A DNA stretch of 64,000 nucleotides from Otis tarda (Eukaryota > Chordata > Aves > Otidiformes > Otididae): NCBI GenBank assembly GCA_026413225.1, contig CM048552.1:195251553-195315552 (forward strand), read 5' to 3'. Numbering within the stretch: position 1 is the stretch's first letter; each line of letters starts with the position of its first letter. The position numbers and the translations under genes are program-made. The notes beneath the pieces were generated by a model, which saw only the letters and a list, made by a program, of their open reading frames with translations, searched no databases and had not been told where the DNA came from. Below are positions 45,201-59,080 of the stretch, piece after piece.

Positions 45201-46500
45201 ATTTGTAGAGCCATGACAGTGAATTTCGTTAATGAAAAACAACGTATCATGTAGGAACAAGACTAGGGACTGCTGCCTGTGACTCCCAAAGCACCGTTTT
45301 GTTTGGATAGCTGGGGAATGATGTAATGTTACTGAGACTGGCTGGGACAGAATGCATTCCTTGTGAATGCTATGTTGGCTGTTACTCTTTAAGAGGTGAG
45401 CCTAAAAGAGAATAGTATCTGTCTGAACACTGGGCAATCTGAGAATGAAAAGAAAAAACAAAAGCTCTTGGGCATCCCAAAGTCGCAGAGACTTTGTAAT
45501 GTGTTCTTCCTCCTTGAAGGTGGTGTCCTTGAGCCTAACCAAAAGCACATTCCTATTGCTAGAGGATGTCCCTCTGTCTTCAGCAAGGTTTGGATCAAAT
45601 TCCTCTCTTAGAAGTTGATAATTCCTTCGAAATCAGAACCATTGGCTCTGAGATGTGCCTTGCCAAATACTTCGTTAAGGATTTCTCTTAAATTTTCCAG
45701 GCCAGTAGCCCAGAATTTGTGACTTCTGCCCCTTTTCGTCTCATCACCTTTCTTCATGTTTCCTTAGTTACTGTATGGAAGAAAATTCACAGCAATATTG
45801 TGGTGGAATGAGATAAAAGGAGGATTTCTTAGAAATCCTTCCAAGAGAAACCTTGTCTCCTTTATTACAGTAATGTAGAATATAGTTGGCATGGCATATT
45901 TGTTGAATCATAACTTAAATGTTTGTTTTACTCATGGCATAACTTCTAGCTGTTGCTGATACACATGATTACTGAATGAGTTGCACATTAATGCTGCATT
46001 ACTGTGAGCCGATTGCAACCAAGCATTTTGTTTCAGACCACCAGAAGGAGCTATTGAATTCAAAAAGCCTTTCCTTCAAAGCAGGGATTCCTTGTACAGC
46101 AGGGCAAGCAGTAGGATAATGGAGCAGGCGCACTGTCTTCCTTGGGAAGTCCAGCTCTGACCCACAGAGTGAATTCTCATTTAATCTGCATCTTTTTCCA
46201 ATCTACTGTCTTGTAGTAATCAAAACTGACTTTACAGGCTTTAAGATGCTTCGGGGAGAGATTTCAGGCATCATTCCTTAAACATATACTAACAAATACT
46301 AACCAAATCCAAAGAGATGGAAAATTTTTTGAGGTTTTAACCGTATATTTTCAAAGCATAGAGAGTGTGGAAGCTGCCACTTCCCATTAGGTCAGCTGGG
46401 AGATGTTAGGCTAACAGACTTGCAAAACACTTGAGAGAGTTAATGGCAATGTCTATGAGGATAAATGAAACCTGAAATTCTACTTACCCAAGCTGACTGG

Positions 46501-49500
46501 CCATCAAAATGCACCAGTCACCAGCTAAGTGTTTTCTGAGGCGATATGAAGGTATGCAATTATTTGTTGTTAGCCCAATACAAGTGTCTCGTGATGAGAT
46601 TCCTGAAATGAGGTACTGGGATTTATAAATAGCCTTCCCTCTGTGAGCTTTGCTCTTTATATTTGACCAAAATCCTTACACCAGTGGAAGGCAGATTATG
46701 TTGCTTCTGCCTGTTTTCCATTTACGCTTTCTTTAATCTGACAGCAGCCTGAAAATTTGTGATGGTTGTTTGCGGGTGGCGCATTCTGTGTGACTGTGCA
46801 TGTGTGGCTTTGCATCAGTGTACGGGACAAGACCTTAATTAAGTCTGTCCACTGCTATTCACAGCTTGCTTTGCTGTTACAACATTGACTCTGGAGGACA
46901 GTCACACTGCTTGTCTGTAAGACACTATCAAGATGCAGTCTTACATATATTTCACAGAATAAAACCCACATCTGTCTATGGGAGGAGCAGGTACTAGCAC
47001 AAAACATCAGCATCTCTGTTAACCTTTGTTATATGGCAAGATTGATGGGAACTCTGGCTTTCTGGATGGATCTCAGAAACTATGCCTATAATTGTTGCTG
47101 TGTTGGGATGTTCTTCTGGATCTGCTCATTTCTTCGGGAAGGAAGAAATGTGTGGGGTGTCATAGAAGAACAGGATGCACGCTGACACATATGGGTTGTA
47201 GGCGAAGCAAAAGGAAGTAATCATCAATAGTGGTTATTTCTGAGTATGACATAAAACAGCATTTGTCACTAAGCTCCCACATGTGATGTCCTGTGCAATT
47301 TGCTAAGTCACTGTATTCAGCATATTAAAAGAATCTTTAGCTTAAACATATGTAATATGCATGTCTTTGGATTAACAGGATGAGAAAAGGTGTCTGAGGA
47401 ATAAATTTTCTAAGTACTTTCAGGTAGTAGTTCAGGCTCACTGATCTCAGCACTGGCTTTTCTTAATATTGAGATTCTAAATTTGTAATGCATTTGTGTT
47501 CAAGAGACTCTTCCAGTACTCAGGGGTAAGTTTGGGGCTATACATAGAATAAATTAAATGTTGCCCTGACAAGCTTACAGTGCAAATGGTAAAAAGACAT
47601 AAAAAGTAGGTACAAATAACAAAGCAGGAGAAGACAAAGGAGCAAGGAGAAGCTGAAGGATAATGTGGAGAGGAGGAAAAGGTATATAGTGTTGGCTGAA
47701 CATCTAGTTTGGAGGCTTCATATGCTGACATTTTTTTTTGTATTTTTGTTACCATGACAATGTCCACTAGCCCTTGTCAGAGGTGAGGATCTTGTGCTAG
47801 ATGCTTTGCTGTGCACAGATGGAAATTGCAGATGGTCCCTGTTTCAGATTTAATCTGTATGATTGAGACCCAAGATAAGACAGTTGGAAAATTATTACAG
47901 AGAACAAGTGTTATAGGCAATGAGTTACCTGTCAAAGACTCTTTCTAAATTTAGCAGTTCCAGAATAAAATATGTTTTTATTTTATCATGTCTCAAATCC
48001 TATTTATTGCTGCAGTGAGACTACTCCTAGAAGTAATTTGTGCATATTTTATAAATGTAAATACTTTTAGTTTTTCTTTGTAGCAATATCTCACAGAGAT
48101 TTCTTTTTCCAAAATAAGTTTAACATGCCCTGTGCTCTTTTTCTTGGGAAATGGGAATTAGTTACAACATTGCACCTGTAATGACCTTGTACCATGCTTA
48201 CTGTAATTTTCTGGAGTTATGAGACTGTTGCTTTGATTAGAGATAGGCACAACAACCAGTCTCTGTCCTCAGCAGCACAGGGAGCACTAAGACCATATCA
48301 GCTTAAAACTCGCTTGTCTTCATGCTGCAGACTTTCATCCCTAGACCTCTGGGGATGCCAGCGTGGCACGTTTATCAGCGTGGCACAAACTACCAGATGA
48401 CCCATCTCAACCTGAGCCTGACTTCCTGTGACAACTGCTTCTCACAGGAACAACAGCATTCTTGGCACTTGGAAGACAGTTTACAGGGAAACCATCTCGG
48501 AAATAGATCTTTTCTCACAAAGGAAACTTTCTACTTCAGATTCTCAGTAAACTTGCATTTCAAAGAAAAGAAAAGTCATAGCCTTTATAAAACTAAAACA
48601 GGAAGATACTCCATGTTATTTTGCCTCCCTCAGCTGGTGCTTGAATAGTCCTAAAAGAATCTAAACAGATAAGTAAATGAATGCAGACTAACAAAATCAG
48701 TTGTGGAGAGGAAAGAAACACCTTTCACTGTGCACAAGTCTCTGTAGAAATACACAAGTATGTTACTACCAATTTACAGGGAGCTGAAACTTATTTTCTC
48801 TTTACAAAAACAACAAAACTCACTTACAACCTAATCCCAGCAAACAGATGATTTCTCTCCATCCAGTCAGTCCTGGCCTATGTGACAGCACGTATCATTC
48901 TGTCCTTTAAAGGTGTGCATCAGATCTATATGGCTGTGTTCAGAGTAGGCTTTCTACAAAATTCTCCGTTTTCATCTTGTTCAGGACACTGGCTGGTTGG
49001 TTTGGTAACCTTCTTGGGAGGAATCCTGGTACTGAGAGTTGAGCTGTTAGATTGCTCAATTGTTAGGATTTCAAATATTGGTTTTGTGGTGGGGCTTTTG
49101 TGCCCTTTAAACACTGGGCTTCAGTTCTGACAGTGCAGGCACTAAAGTACAGGAATCCAGCCATATGCTGTCATCAAAAGGTTTGGTGCATTTCTTAGCT
49201 TTTGCATAGTGCATGGCTTCTTCTGGGCCACAAGAATTAGATTAATAGAATAAAGGAATTCTTACAGAGTCAGAGTGTCAATGCACTCCTTGCTTTGGTG
49301 AGTTGTTGCACATCTAATCTGTCCAATGTTGGTGCAACTTTTGTGTGAGTAGGTATTCACTAGCAAGAATAAAGGGTGTTCAGTCTGGCCTCTTTCCAAC
49401 ATTGTGAATGTGTTACTCGTGGTACAGTTACTGATCAGTAGAATGAAACATACTCAGGACATTCTGATGGCCTCCTCATTTGGTAGCAAACATCTGTCTA

Positions 49501-52500
49501 GAGTCACAGACCAGACCCATAAAGCAAGTAGGAGAAAGTCTGTGCATCTTTGAACTCGATCTTAACACCCAATAGATGTTTTCGAGGGAAGTATTAATCT
49601 CAAGTCACATCAGCTTTCTGAAACGTCAATACACAGGCTCCCTCTGTTTAGCCAGCAGTGAGAAAGGGGCAGTTCCAGAGGGCAGTTGACCCCACCTATC
49701 TTTCTCTGTTGGCAGGGGAGGAAATTAAGTGACTGACAAACTAGAAACCTATTTTTGGCAAGATAAATATAGATGAGAGACAAGTTACCCAAACTAAGTC
49801 TGTTCCTTGCATGCTGGTACTGTTACACGATGGCATCAATCAGAGCTGACAGCCTCTGCTGTGTTCATGAGGGAAGTGTCTCCCTCATGCAGCATGTCCC
49901 ACGTCCTGCATCATGTAGCACAGTTCACGCATTCAGTCAACCACTGTTAACGGAGGCTACTATACTACTTGATTTCCCTTTTTTTCTTTCTTCTTTTGAA
50001 TTTTCCTTCCCAAGAGGGTGAATCTGTCTCCATCAGTAACACAAACGGAAAAAGTAGTCTGAGGACTATGAAGCGGTACCTTTCCTGTCCTGTCCTGTCC
50101 TGTCCTGTCCTTTCCCGCTGACCCTTTTGCCCTCATCTCCAGATTGGGCCGTCTGTGAATCTTGTTATCTAGTACTCTGCAGAGCAGATCGGGTGATTGA
50201 TCTCTTGGCACAGCCAGTGTGTTGCCCTGGCGGGTAGTGTGGGATGAAAAAAGCACAATACTCGCCTTTTCTGTCTGAGACTTGTTTATCTGCACGACAT
50301 CCAGGCCGCTCTGGGAGGGTTCTCCTCTTGGTGATCACTGGCAACCGAAAACGAATCAAATGAAGGCAAAGTTAGAGAAATTCTCCTATACAAAGGGCTG
50401 CTCTAAAACAAAGCCGCATTTTTGTGGTGCATTGTCCTGGCTCTGTGTGAGTCCTGTAAAGAGACAAAGGCGAGCAGGAAGGAAATCTCAGCTGCTTAGT
50501 AAATGTCCTAATTTGATTTATTTACTGCTCCCTTCCCCCACCCAAACTGTTCTGCTAACCTGTTAGTCCCAACTCAGACAAGTAAGACCAGCTAATCTGA
50601 TTAGTTCTGACACACAGGAGCAAGGCTGCTGGGAAAGGCTGGACCCTTACAGCTGTTTCAGGCTTCAGCTTCGATCATAACATTATGGGTTTGCCGAATG
50701 TATAGCGCAGCGTGACAGGAGCCCAGCAGCATGCACACAAGTGAGCAGTGTGACAGTCACTGAAGATTTCTACCCTGGGTTTGAGGCCACTGGAATACAA
50801 ATCATGTTTCGTGTCACCTTCAATGTCATGACAGAGAAAGTTACCTTCACCTTGGCAGCCTGCCCCTCCGTTACGTGGAAGGTAAGCTCAGATATGCATC
50901 ATGTAAAAATGTTGATGGCACAGGGAAATGAGTTTCTAAACTGTTTTCCCAACCATAGGCCTTGTTTACAAAATTTTAAAGGAAGTAATAAGGTTTTAAG
51001 GGAACTGCACTGTGAAGTGGCATATGCACAACTCCAAGTTAGACAGACTGAATGGATCTGGTTCTAGAGGACATCTTGTTGTTGCCTTTTAAAGCTTTTT
51101 TTCATCTGACATTTAAAAATAGCCAAATGCATAGTCACTTTCTTCATTCTGATCTGGAAATGCCACTTCATTTATATTAACAGAAAATCCAAAAAGGTAT
51201 ATAAACACAACCTACTTACGTGTGTAAGGAAGGGACACTGTTTGGGGAAAGCTTTCAAGCTTCCTAGATAATTTAGGGGTCACAAGGATTTGTGAACTGC
51301 ACCAAGGTAAGATAAATTAGAAAAAATTGCATCCCTCTGGTAAGGGACTTGAAGCAAAAAACCAACCCTAGATGCATAATTTACCTGGCATGGGGTTGTG
51401 ATAAAATTAGGCAGAAGCCAGAGGTGCTTTGCACATCAGACCCTTCTCCTATTCAGAGATTTGGTTCAGATCTTTGTTTCCTTCAGACAAGTGTTCCCAT
51501 TTCATCTTGAAGAGACCAGTATTGTAAGGATGAGATGGGTCCAGGTTCATTGCCTTTTCTTTCTCTATTAGTGAGTGTGTGCTTTCACTACAGTGCAGTT
51601 TGAGAAGACAGCCACCATCTTCTGAAGTGTTGCTTTAAAAACTTCATTTTTGAAGTTTTTTATTACTTACAGAGCAGCTACTGTAGGAACCTCGCCTCTG
51701 TCTGTTATGCTTTTTAGATGTGAGACAATTATGAATAACGAGATCAGTGATAGAACAGAGTAACTGCTCTTGCTTCCGCTGTGCATGATTCATTACACTG
51801 CATAAGGACTTGTCATATATGCTGTATCATTTTTCTCAGTCTTGGACCTGTCTTTTCTCTTGACTTATGAAGTAGACACTGCCCTGTTATTAGAAGGTCT
51901 TTAAAGGGCCTGGTACAGTGTGGCCCCGGCGCAGGTCTGTGCTGTTTTTAGCATCATACACGAAACAAAAAAAAAAACATCTCATGGGGGGCAAAGTGTG
52001 TTTGGAGTAAAATTCACATAAAATTAATTTTACTGGACACTCTCTTTCTGTGGGAGAGTTTAGGGTGTTATTGCTTCAATTTCCCTATTAGGAAAACTTA
52101 CCTTCCCAAACAGGTGTACTCACTAAATGGTAATTAAAAGATCATTTCAGCACAACATAAAATGGCCTTACCTATGCTTGCTAATGGTATGTAAAAGATT
52201 TTTCTGGCCTCATATCAGAGGTGTAAGAACTTAAAAGTGCTGCAAGGCACTTAGAAGAGGGGATTGAAATGGAAAAGGAAATGGATCTTATCCTGCTGCA
52301 ATGTTCTTACCTGATCCTGGCTTATTAGCTCTTAGCACAGCAAATGTGGATGCGAATATAACCCATCTGGGTGCTGCATTTCAGTGCTCACTTATTACAT
52401 TTCTGAGGGCTGTTAGACATAAGTGCATTGTAGTAAATCCCTCTGGAATAAACTGGCAAGTATTGAAAAGTGCATCCTGGCAGAGCTTACATAAGCAATG

Positions 52501-52826
52501 CTAAGTTAATTTAAGGAAAGCTTTGTGGAGGGAGGTAATATTTTTTTATTGACCAACGCTTACAGTCGGAAAAATCCAACAAGGTTTCAGGCACACAAGC
52601 CTTCTATTTTGAGAGTAGGGGGCTAATGAAAGATACTATTTCCCTACAGCCTTACGTTGCTTATGCCCTTATATTAGCTAGAACAGCACCAGTACTGCAA
52701 GTTAATTTAAATCCTTTGAAGCTGAAAGAGGTCACATCACTGCTGGAGGAGGGAGGACAGAGACATCTACTTTCAGACTGCTAAGTCTGTTTCTTTCAAG
52801 AATAGGTGATGCAGCCTGTCAAAGAT
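46501..52826. other. Unique DNA with traces of an ancient repeat, no gene seen
   Basis: No recognisable gene. Near 47.55-47.65 and 47.80-47.90 kb, phrases of the type 'ccctgacaagcttacagt' and 'ggtccctgtttcagattta' followed by 'aagataagacag' resemble a very old amniote interspersed repeat, in which 'gtccctgcc...gcttacaatct...gacaagacag' recurs. I do not assign it a name. A pentanucleotide microsatellite lies at 50083-50110. The stretch at 50.66-50.88 kb ends in a good donor 'gtaagc', but its frames contain stops. Confidence 0.45.
50083..50110 (+). repeat. Pentanucleotide microsatellite (TCCTG)n
   Basis: Five perfect TCCTG units followed by a partial unit. The pyrimidine strand is on top. A perfect array of this kind is likely to vary in length between individuals. 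Confidence 0.95.
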
Positions 52827-52910
52827 GTTCCTGCTCCTTCCAGGGGGTTGGACTAGATGACCTTTGAAGGCCCCTTCCAACCCTAACCATTCTATGATTC
52901 TATGATTCTG
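52827..52910 (+). mobile_element. CR1 LINE 3' end, 84 bp
   Basis: Only the extreme CR1 3' UTR and tail are present: 'cagggggttggactagatga' and 'ccttccaaccctaaccattc', then two to three ATTCTATG units ending at 52910. It is extremely 5'-truncated but close to the consensus, so probably not very old. The type matches the 26.55-kb copy. Confidence 0.93.
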
Positions 52911-53736
52911 CTTTTCCACACACCTGTGGCATGACCAGCAGATGAGTCTCACACAGTGCGGTGGGGCCAGGAGGATGTGGCATCTCTGTAGCAGATGTCC
53001 TGGGGCCAGGAGGAATGGAGCAAGTTCTGTCCCAAATTCTTATCTTTCTGCCTTATGCTATGCAGTTTTCATTTGTTAGAAATTAATTTCTCGTTAGAAA
53101 TATTGGTGAAATGTGGAGGCAGAGAGTGCAGTACAGCTGTTTGATATTGACGAATATGAGCTATGTCCTTGAACACCACTTGCTCAATAACAAAAAACAG
53201 CAAATAGAACAAGATAAGGAAATACCAAAGGCAAAAATAGTAAAGACAACCAAAAAACTATTACCAATCCAAATGAAGCATAAGGCGCGTGAACAGTATA
53301 CGGCTACCAATCAAATTAGATGGTTAAGTGCATGCACTTCACATGTAACTTAGGTGGACTATAAAAGACTAATGCTGACTAACAATAAAGGTCTCTGGAA
53401 CACCATCCACGGAGTCTGTGTTTTTACTGCAACAGTGAAAAATATTGCAGCCAAATCCTACTCTAATTATATGTAAAATATTCATTTATATGATATTTTA
53501 GTAGAAGAAAGACAAGACTTCTGTTCCAGACATTTCACACTCTGTAGTGCATAAAATCCACTGCTTTTGTCAAAACATTGTTTTGTAAAAACTGGTTTAA
53601 TTAGAAGTGGGGGAGGGTATGGATACAGGACAAGTAGAGGGAAGTGACAGCTGAAACCGCTGTTGAGAAGTGCGAAGGGCTCAGAGATGAAAATACCTTT
53701 CCACGTAGGCACCAATGCTTGAAAACCAAAACAAAA

Positions 53737-53780
53737 AGCATCTTTATTATAAACCATAAGCATCTTTATCATAAAGGCTG
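53737..53780 (+). repeat. Tandem duplication of 22 bp
   Basis: Two adjacent 22-bp units both begin AGCATCTTTAT and continue TATAAA or CATAAA, with divergence at the unit ends. Simple local duplication. Confidence 0.75.
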
Positions 53781-54485
53781 GAGGAGGAGACTGAGCTGCC
53801 CTTTCTCACCTCTCTGCGTCAGTCTGCCTCCGCTCATTTGCCTGCTCCTTAGAGAACAGGCTGCTCGTACTTCTGTCTGTCAACAGGCATGGAGCTGGTC
53901 GGCTGAGTAAGATAGGCGTGAGTGACACAAATCAGACTGTGGCCAGCATCAGCTTGGCCAGAGTCCTTCTTCAAAAGCCTTTTCGAGTTTTGCTCATGTG
54001 AATTACTGTTGCATTTTCAATCAGTTGCTGCTAACATTCAGGGAGTCTCACGTTGCGCCTTCCTGGCTTTAAGAGCAGGTAACAAGATCCTGCAGCTATT
54101 GATATACCAACAAACTCTTACCATCATTTCCTACCTGGTGAATAGATGACACCCTGCTTAGATGAATGCAATTCAAATTCGCAGGGTACAAGCAGATTTA
54201 GTTACAGAATGTACTCGCTCGTTGAGGATTAGCTACAGTTGAATCCTATTGATTTTATCTTAGCATTGATGGTTCAGTTTTGTTGAATCCTGTCTGAACT
54301 GTATGAACTGTACAGGGGAGAAGCAGCAAAAACTGCTGGTTTGTGGCTTTCTGTTCAGGGCCAGGAAATTCACTTGATGGGGATCAACCAACTCGGGGCT
54401 TGCTTGCCAACTGACGCTGTGCTTTATCTCCCTGCTTGGGGGCAGCTTTGCAGGCAGTTGAAGCCTGACCCAGGCGCGTTGTTGC

Positions 54486-54501
54486 CAGCTTTCGAAAGCT
54501 G
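54486..54501. repeat. Perfect 16-bp palindrome
   Basis: CAGCTTTCGAAAGCTG is its own reverse complement. It contains a central TTCGAA and lies in a GC-richer interval. It could be a dimeric factor site or chance. Confidence 0.7.
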
Positions 54502-54731
54502 CACAATGGCTTGCTCTCCCCGGCAGTTGCAGCCGTTGGGGCAGGGACCTGTCATCTGACAGGCTGTTGTGAAATAACGATGTAAACTCCTCCCTAAGGA
54601 TGTGGGAACAATGTTTGAATCCTGCAAAGGGAGTAATATCTGTGATAAGGAAACTAGAAAATTGGGAGCTTAGTGTTTGTTTTCTTTCTGCAGCGGGTTG
54701 AATGCAGCGCTTCTGCTTGTGAAGGGCCGGT

Positions 54732-54756
54732 GGGGAGGCGGGAAGGGAGGCGTGGG
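54732..54756 (+). promoter_or_regulatory. GC-box / G-quadruplex run
   Basis: Four G3-or-longer runs separated by AGGC, AA and AGGCGT fit the canonical G-quadruplex rule. 'gggaggcgggaa' and 'gggaggcgtggg' resemble Sp/KLF GC and GT boxes. With the palindrome 230 bp upstream this looks like a minor promoter- or enhancer-type element. No transcript can be inferred from sequence alone. Confidence 0.4.
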
Positions 54757-57700
54757 AAGGCGGCAGCTCACAGCTTTTCTGGCTTAGAGTAACCTTCCCT
54801 GCTGCTGTTTTAGAAACCTCGGTTAGATGTCATAGAGCTACAGTCTGCCCTGTTCAGCAAGGCTAAGTGCCTGTTACTGAACAGTTTGTTATTACTGTGT
54901 TGTGGTAGTGCCTAAATACAGCCCCAGTGTCAAAACCCATGGTGATAAATACAGTACGAACAGAAACAGACCATGCCAGAAAAGTTCACGATCAAAATCT
55001 ATGGATTTAGTGCACTCCAGCAAAATACCAGACTGTGAGAAGAAGGACAGTGTGGTGATGACAAATGTCATTCTGATGTGATGGCACCTGGGAAAAAAGT
55101 TAGTGCAGAAGGAGGGCAGCGAGACTGTGGCACATGCTGCAATGGACTACTGTAGGGCTGAATCCAGGAGAGTCTTCCATTAGCCCAAGGAGTTGCTTTG
55201 CTCCCCAGATCCTGTTAAAGCTGGGATGATGGTGGAGCTGGGGATGATCAGCACCTGTGGGGAAGAATTTAACTTTGTTCTTTACTTGGACATTGTTTTC
55301 AGTTTGCAGAACAGTGCATTTCTCCTTGAACAGAGACCACTTTATTTCTAACTGTTAAATATAGAGCTGCTAAATGCTTCCAAGTGTAAGTTCCCTGAAA
55401 AGACATCCAGAAACAGCTATTGCTCTCAGTCTTAATTTGAAATGCTTTTTTTTTTCACCTTGCTTTTAAAGAGCTCTCCAATATATACACCAGACATTTG
55501 TACATCAGCTTCTATGAACTTTGTTCAAGGCTCACAAACATGTGAGATGTCTCTTCATTTTCTCCCTGCTCATGAGTGAAGATGCACTCTAGTTGATTTT
55601 GTCACTTTTTGATGCACCCAAAAGAGAGGTTGACAAATTCCCTTCACTCTTCGCACTATTCACAGTCCAGCTACAGTCTATGACCCCTAACACTTGTCTC
55701 AGCAGCCCAGAACCCCACTGCACACTGACACAACCGCCTTTGGGATTATGATGCCTTATTTGGGAGCTACTGCCATAGAAGCAATGAGGTGACGACTCAT
55801 TATTATTTCTAGCAATAATCTTAGAGCTTTATTACCTCTAGCCATAATAACAGATGAAGTTTTTTTTCCTTTCATTATGCTTCTGGGAGTTCTGTAGCTC
55901 CCACACGTCTCCTCAAAGTTCGTACTACCAGAGATTTGGTAATCTGTGAGGGACTGAAATACCTTTCTCCATCTCTCCCTGATTATTTGCTTACAATATA
56001 ACATGTCCACCTTTGCATGCTTCTTGCCACAGAACAAAAATACCAGTATTTTCTTAGCCTTGCATCAAACCCTTAAATGAACGTAACCTAAATGGATCAG
56101 CAGATTCTTGCTGAGGGCGCAGGTAATGTAGAAAATCCTTTCTGTAATGATCCCGACTCCAATTCACCAGCAGATGGTAGCAAACGTCTCCTTCCCTGTG
56201 AGCCTCAGCTGGGGCTGTCTGAATTCGCCAGATCTGGAGTGTCTCGTCTCCAGAGAGGAGAAATAAGCTGTAAACAAAGTAGTTGTGCAACTGAGAACAA
56301 GGGAAAAGAACCACGGAAAACACGGAAATATTGCTGCACTCGGGACAGAAGAATTAAGCAAAGGCCGGAACAAAATCACTGCAGTGACTTGCACTGAATG
56401 GCATGAGAAGCATTTTGGTGTCACTGTTATTGTTCTAGTGGTGACAAAAAGGGACCATTATTTGCAATGTAGTAAATGGACAACTTTCAGAGCAGCAGCA
56501 ACGATAAAATCAAAACTGCTTTGGGTCAGCTCTGCGCATGTATGTTGACCCTTCGTCTTTGCACTGAAGACATTGAAAGTTCAGGACGGGTATTTTCACT
56601 AGAGGCTGTTTCTAGTCATTTATTTGTTTTTCTCCTGAGCTGTACCAGCTATAGTTCTTTTATATTTGATATGGGCTGTTGATTACCACTTTCTCTCATT
56701 CTCTTCTGCATGCTACTAATTCAAATGACCTGTTGTGACAACACTTCTCAGCTTCTTTTTCCTGACAGGAGCTAAACTGAGAGACTGGAAAAGAGAGAGA
56801 CAGGATAAAGTGAAAGATGCTAAACTGTGGTGTAATTCCCATAAGGAAATGTCTCTTCACTTATAAGACAGTACTGATTAGATCTGAGCAAACTCTTTGT
56901 GGCAAATCACTGGATAAGTTTTGCCATCAATGTTTTCAAGTGTACCAGCTCTATCTTTAATTACCTTACTGGAGATTTTGAAATTTTTTTACTCCTTCAT
57001 GTCACAAAACTGTTTGATTCTACAAGCAGTTTCTGCAGAGCATTCCCTTAGTGCTCATTTCTCCATCAATAAGTGTTTGGTGACCAAAAATCCTAAGGAG
57101 TTGGTTCTGTTGTCTGACTGGGCACTGAAACTGATTTCTGTGCTTTTTTTTTTCTGGAAATGAAAAAAAGAAAAAGGTCATTTAAATATCATTTAAAACA
57201 AGGCGATGACTTTTTGTATAAAAATGTGTTCTTTCTCCAGTTCTTGCTGTATTCTGAGCCAGAACATCTTTCTTGGTTAAAGTTCTAAAAGAGAAAGAGA
57301 AAGGAAGGAAATGGGTTACTGTACTGTGCTACTGCTTTTGCAGGGTAGCTTGCTCTGGAAAGCAGTGCAGAACACTAGTGAGACTGGCTATACCTCTGTC
57401 AGTGCTTATGTCACGTATCTGAGGATTTCAGATGAAGTTATCTGGCTTCTTCTTTGGGTTTAGATCTTTCTATTTTCTTGAAATTATTAGAAATACTTTC
57501 CGTGCCTTTCACAGATCTATAGCTGGCATGACTCATTTCAGCTCCACGAACATCAGTCAGTGATGCTAGTGTTCATGCATGTTGTGTGAAACATGCCAGG
57601 CTACATTGCCAGCCTGACCACGGGCAGGGGCTAGAAGTCCTCCCAGTGACAGCACTTGTCTCCTGCAGCTGTGCCATTGACAGAGGGGATGATCAATCAG

Positions 57701-59080
57701 TTCCAGGGACAACTCAAAATTTTGCTTAGGAGTTTTTGGTCCATGTCGTTTGGCAGGGAGATATACTGGGAAAGGTCAGGACATAAGTGGACCTAACCAC
57801 CTAATCTGACAGAGCTAGAACTGGGAGAGGGCATGTATTAGTGTCCTAAACACCACGGTTTGGCAGTGTAGTAAGTCTGCCTTTAGGGACCCTTGTATTT
57901 CATCAGAAATGCCATAGGCATCTGAAGCTAAGCTTTGATTTAACATAAACTCACTCCTGATTCAAATTTGTTCAAAACCACTGATGGATCTATTTTGTAC
58001 TGTTGGGCTTTATGCTCAATCAGGTATAATCTGTCTGCACATTTCCTTTTTTTTTATGCTAGATCAAGGAATGTTTGCCCTCCTACAGCCAGCAAAAGCC
58101 TCCACAAAAGCATGAGACCATTATGCAGTTTAAACTCTCTCCTGTATAGTGTGTTTAATCTGTCTGAAGTGCAATCATGTTCTCATGTCTGACCAGATCC
58201 ATTATATACTGTTGGTGGTGCTTACATAAATCATCATGGAACCACAGCCTAAATGCATAAATGCAGCCATACAAGAAGCTGATGTAAAAAGCAAAACGTG
58301 AAGTCAAACCTCTGCTTGATGACATTTGCTTTCCCAGTAGACAACTGCTTATTTTGCCTGCAAATTGCTTAAAATTTAAGCTGATAAGTAACATGCCAGC
58401 GATCTGTTAAGAGGGATGCAAACAATACAGCTGCAGAGACATACAGAGGCAAGTGCACTATTTCGAATATTAAACTCAAAAACTGTGCAGTTATTAATTA
58501 ACATCAGCTCCACCTTTAGTCATCCTTTACTGGCCTGATGAGATATTAGGAAAGGAAGACAGAGGAAGCAAGACAAATCTGGGTACAAAATAGCTGGGAA
58601 AGAGCAAGTCCATGGGAAATGAATGCTGTCATTTGAAGAGAATGCCTAGAAACCCAGTAAATTACAAGAGGGAATTGCAAGGTCTTTGTTGAAGACAAAG
58701 AAGTGTCAATTTGAGTAGTACAGAGACTGGAAAAGATGATGTCACAGCACCAAAACAACGAGGTATGTGTATGGGGGAAGTTTAGGAGTTGTCTTGTGGA
58801 AGTGAAATTTTGGATTCTGACCAAAAAGAATAAACCTGCTTTATGTGTAACGATATGAAATGATAGAGCAGCTATGTATTTTGCCCATGGGGTTCAGTTT
58901 CTGTTCCCATGCAGATGTTTAGAGCTTGGCAATCACAGTAGTACTGGGGTATTAGAACTCACTTAGACACTTCATGCCTTATTTAACAATATCTGAAGCT
59001 CTTCCCACTATTATTAATTATAAAAAGAGCAGTTGCAAAATTAGGGCTGAGTGCAGAAATCTCCTTCTCTGGCAGTGATA

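Larger units (their letters stand above)
40827..46500. other. Unique DNA, no clear gene
   Basis: AT-rich unique sequence. A 51-nt segment at 41086-41136 with splice-like borders is the only exon-like hint. A compound palindrome lies at 42255-42290. Frames reach about 125 codons (minus strand, near 44.2-44.55 kb) without any recognisable domain. Confidence 0.5.
52911..59080. other. Unique DNA with a GC-box patch, no clear gene
   Basis: No protein family is recognised in any frame (longest about 100 codons, near 56.1-56.4 kb). It contains a small tandem duplication at 53.74 kb and a GC-richer interval at 54.34-54.78 kb with a 16-bp palindrome and a G-quadruplex or GC-box run. Confidence 0.5.

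Noticed and set aside
50662-50880. Possible 219-bp exon ending in a good donor (gtaagc)
   Set aside because: All three frames have in-frame stops, so it is not an internal coding exon. A non-coding exon cannot be excluded but has no support.
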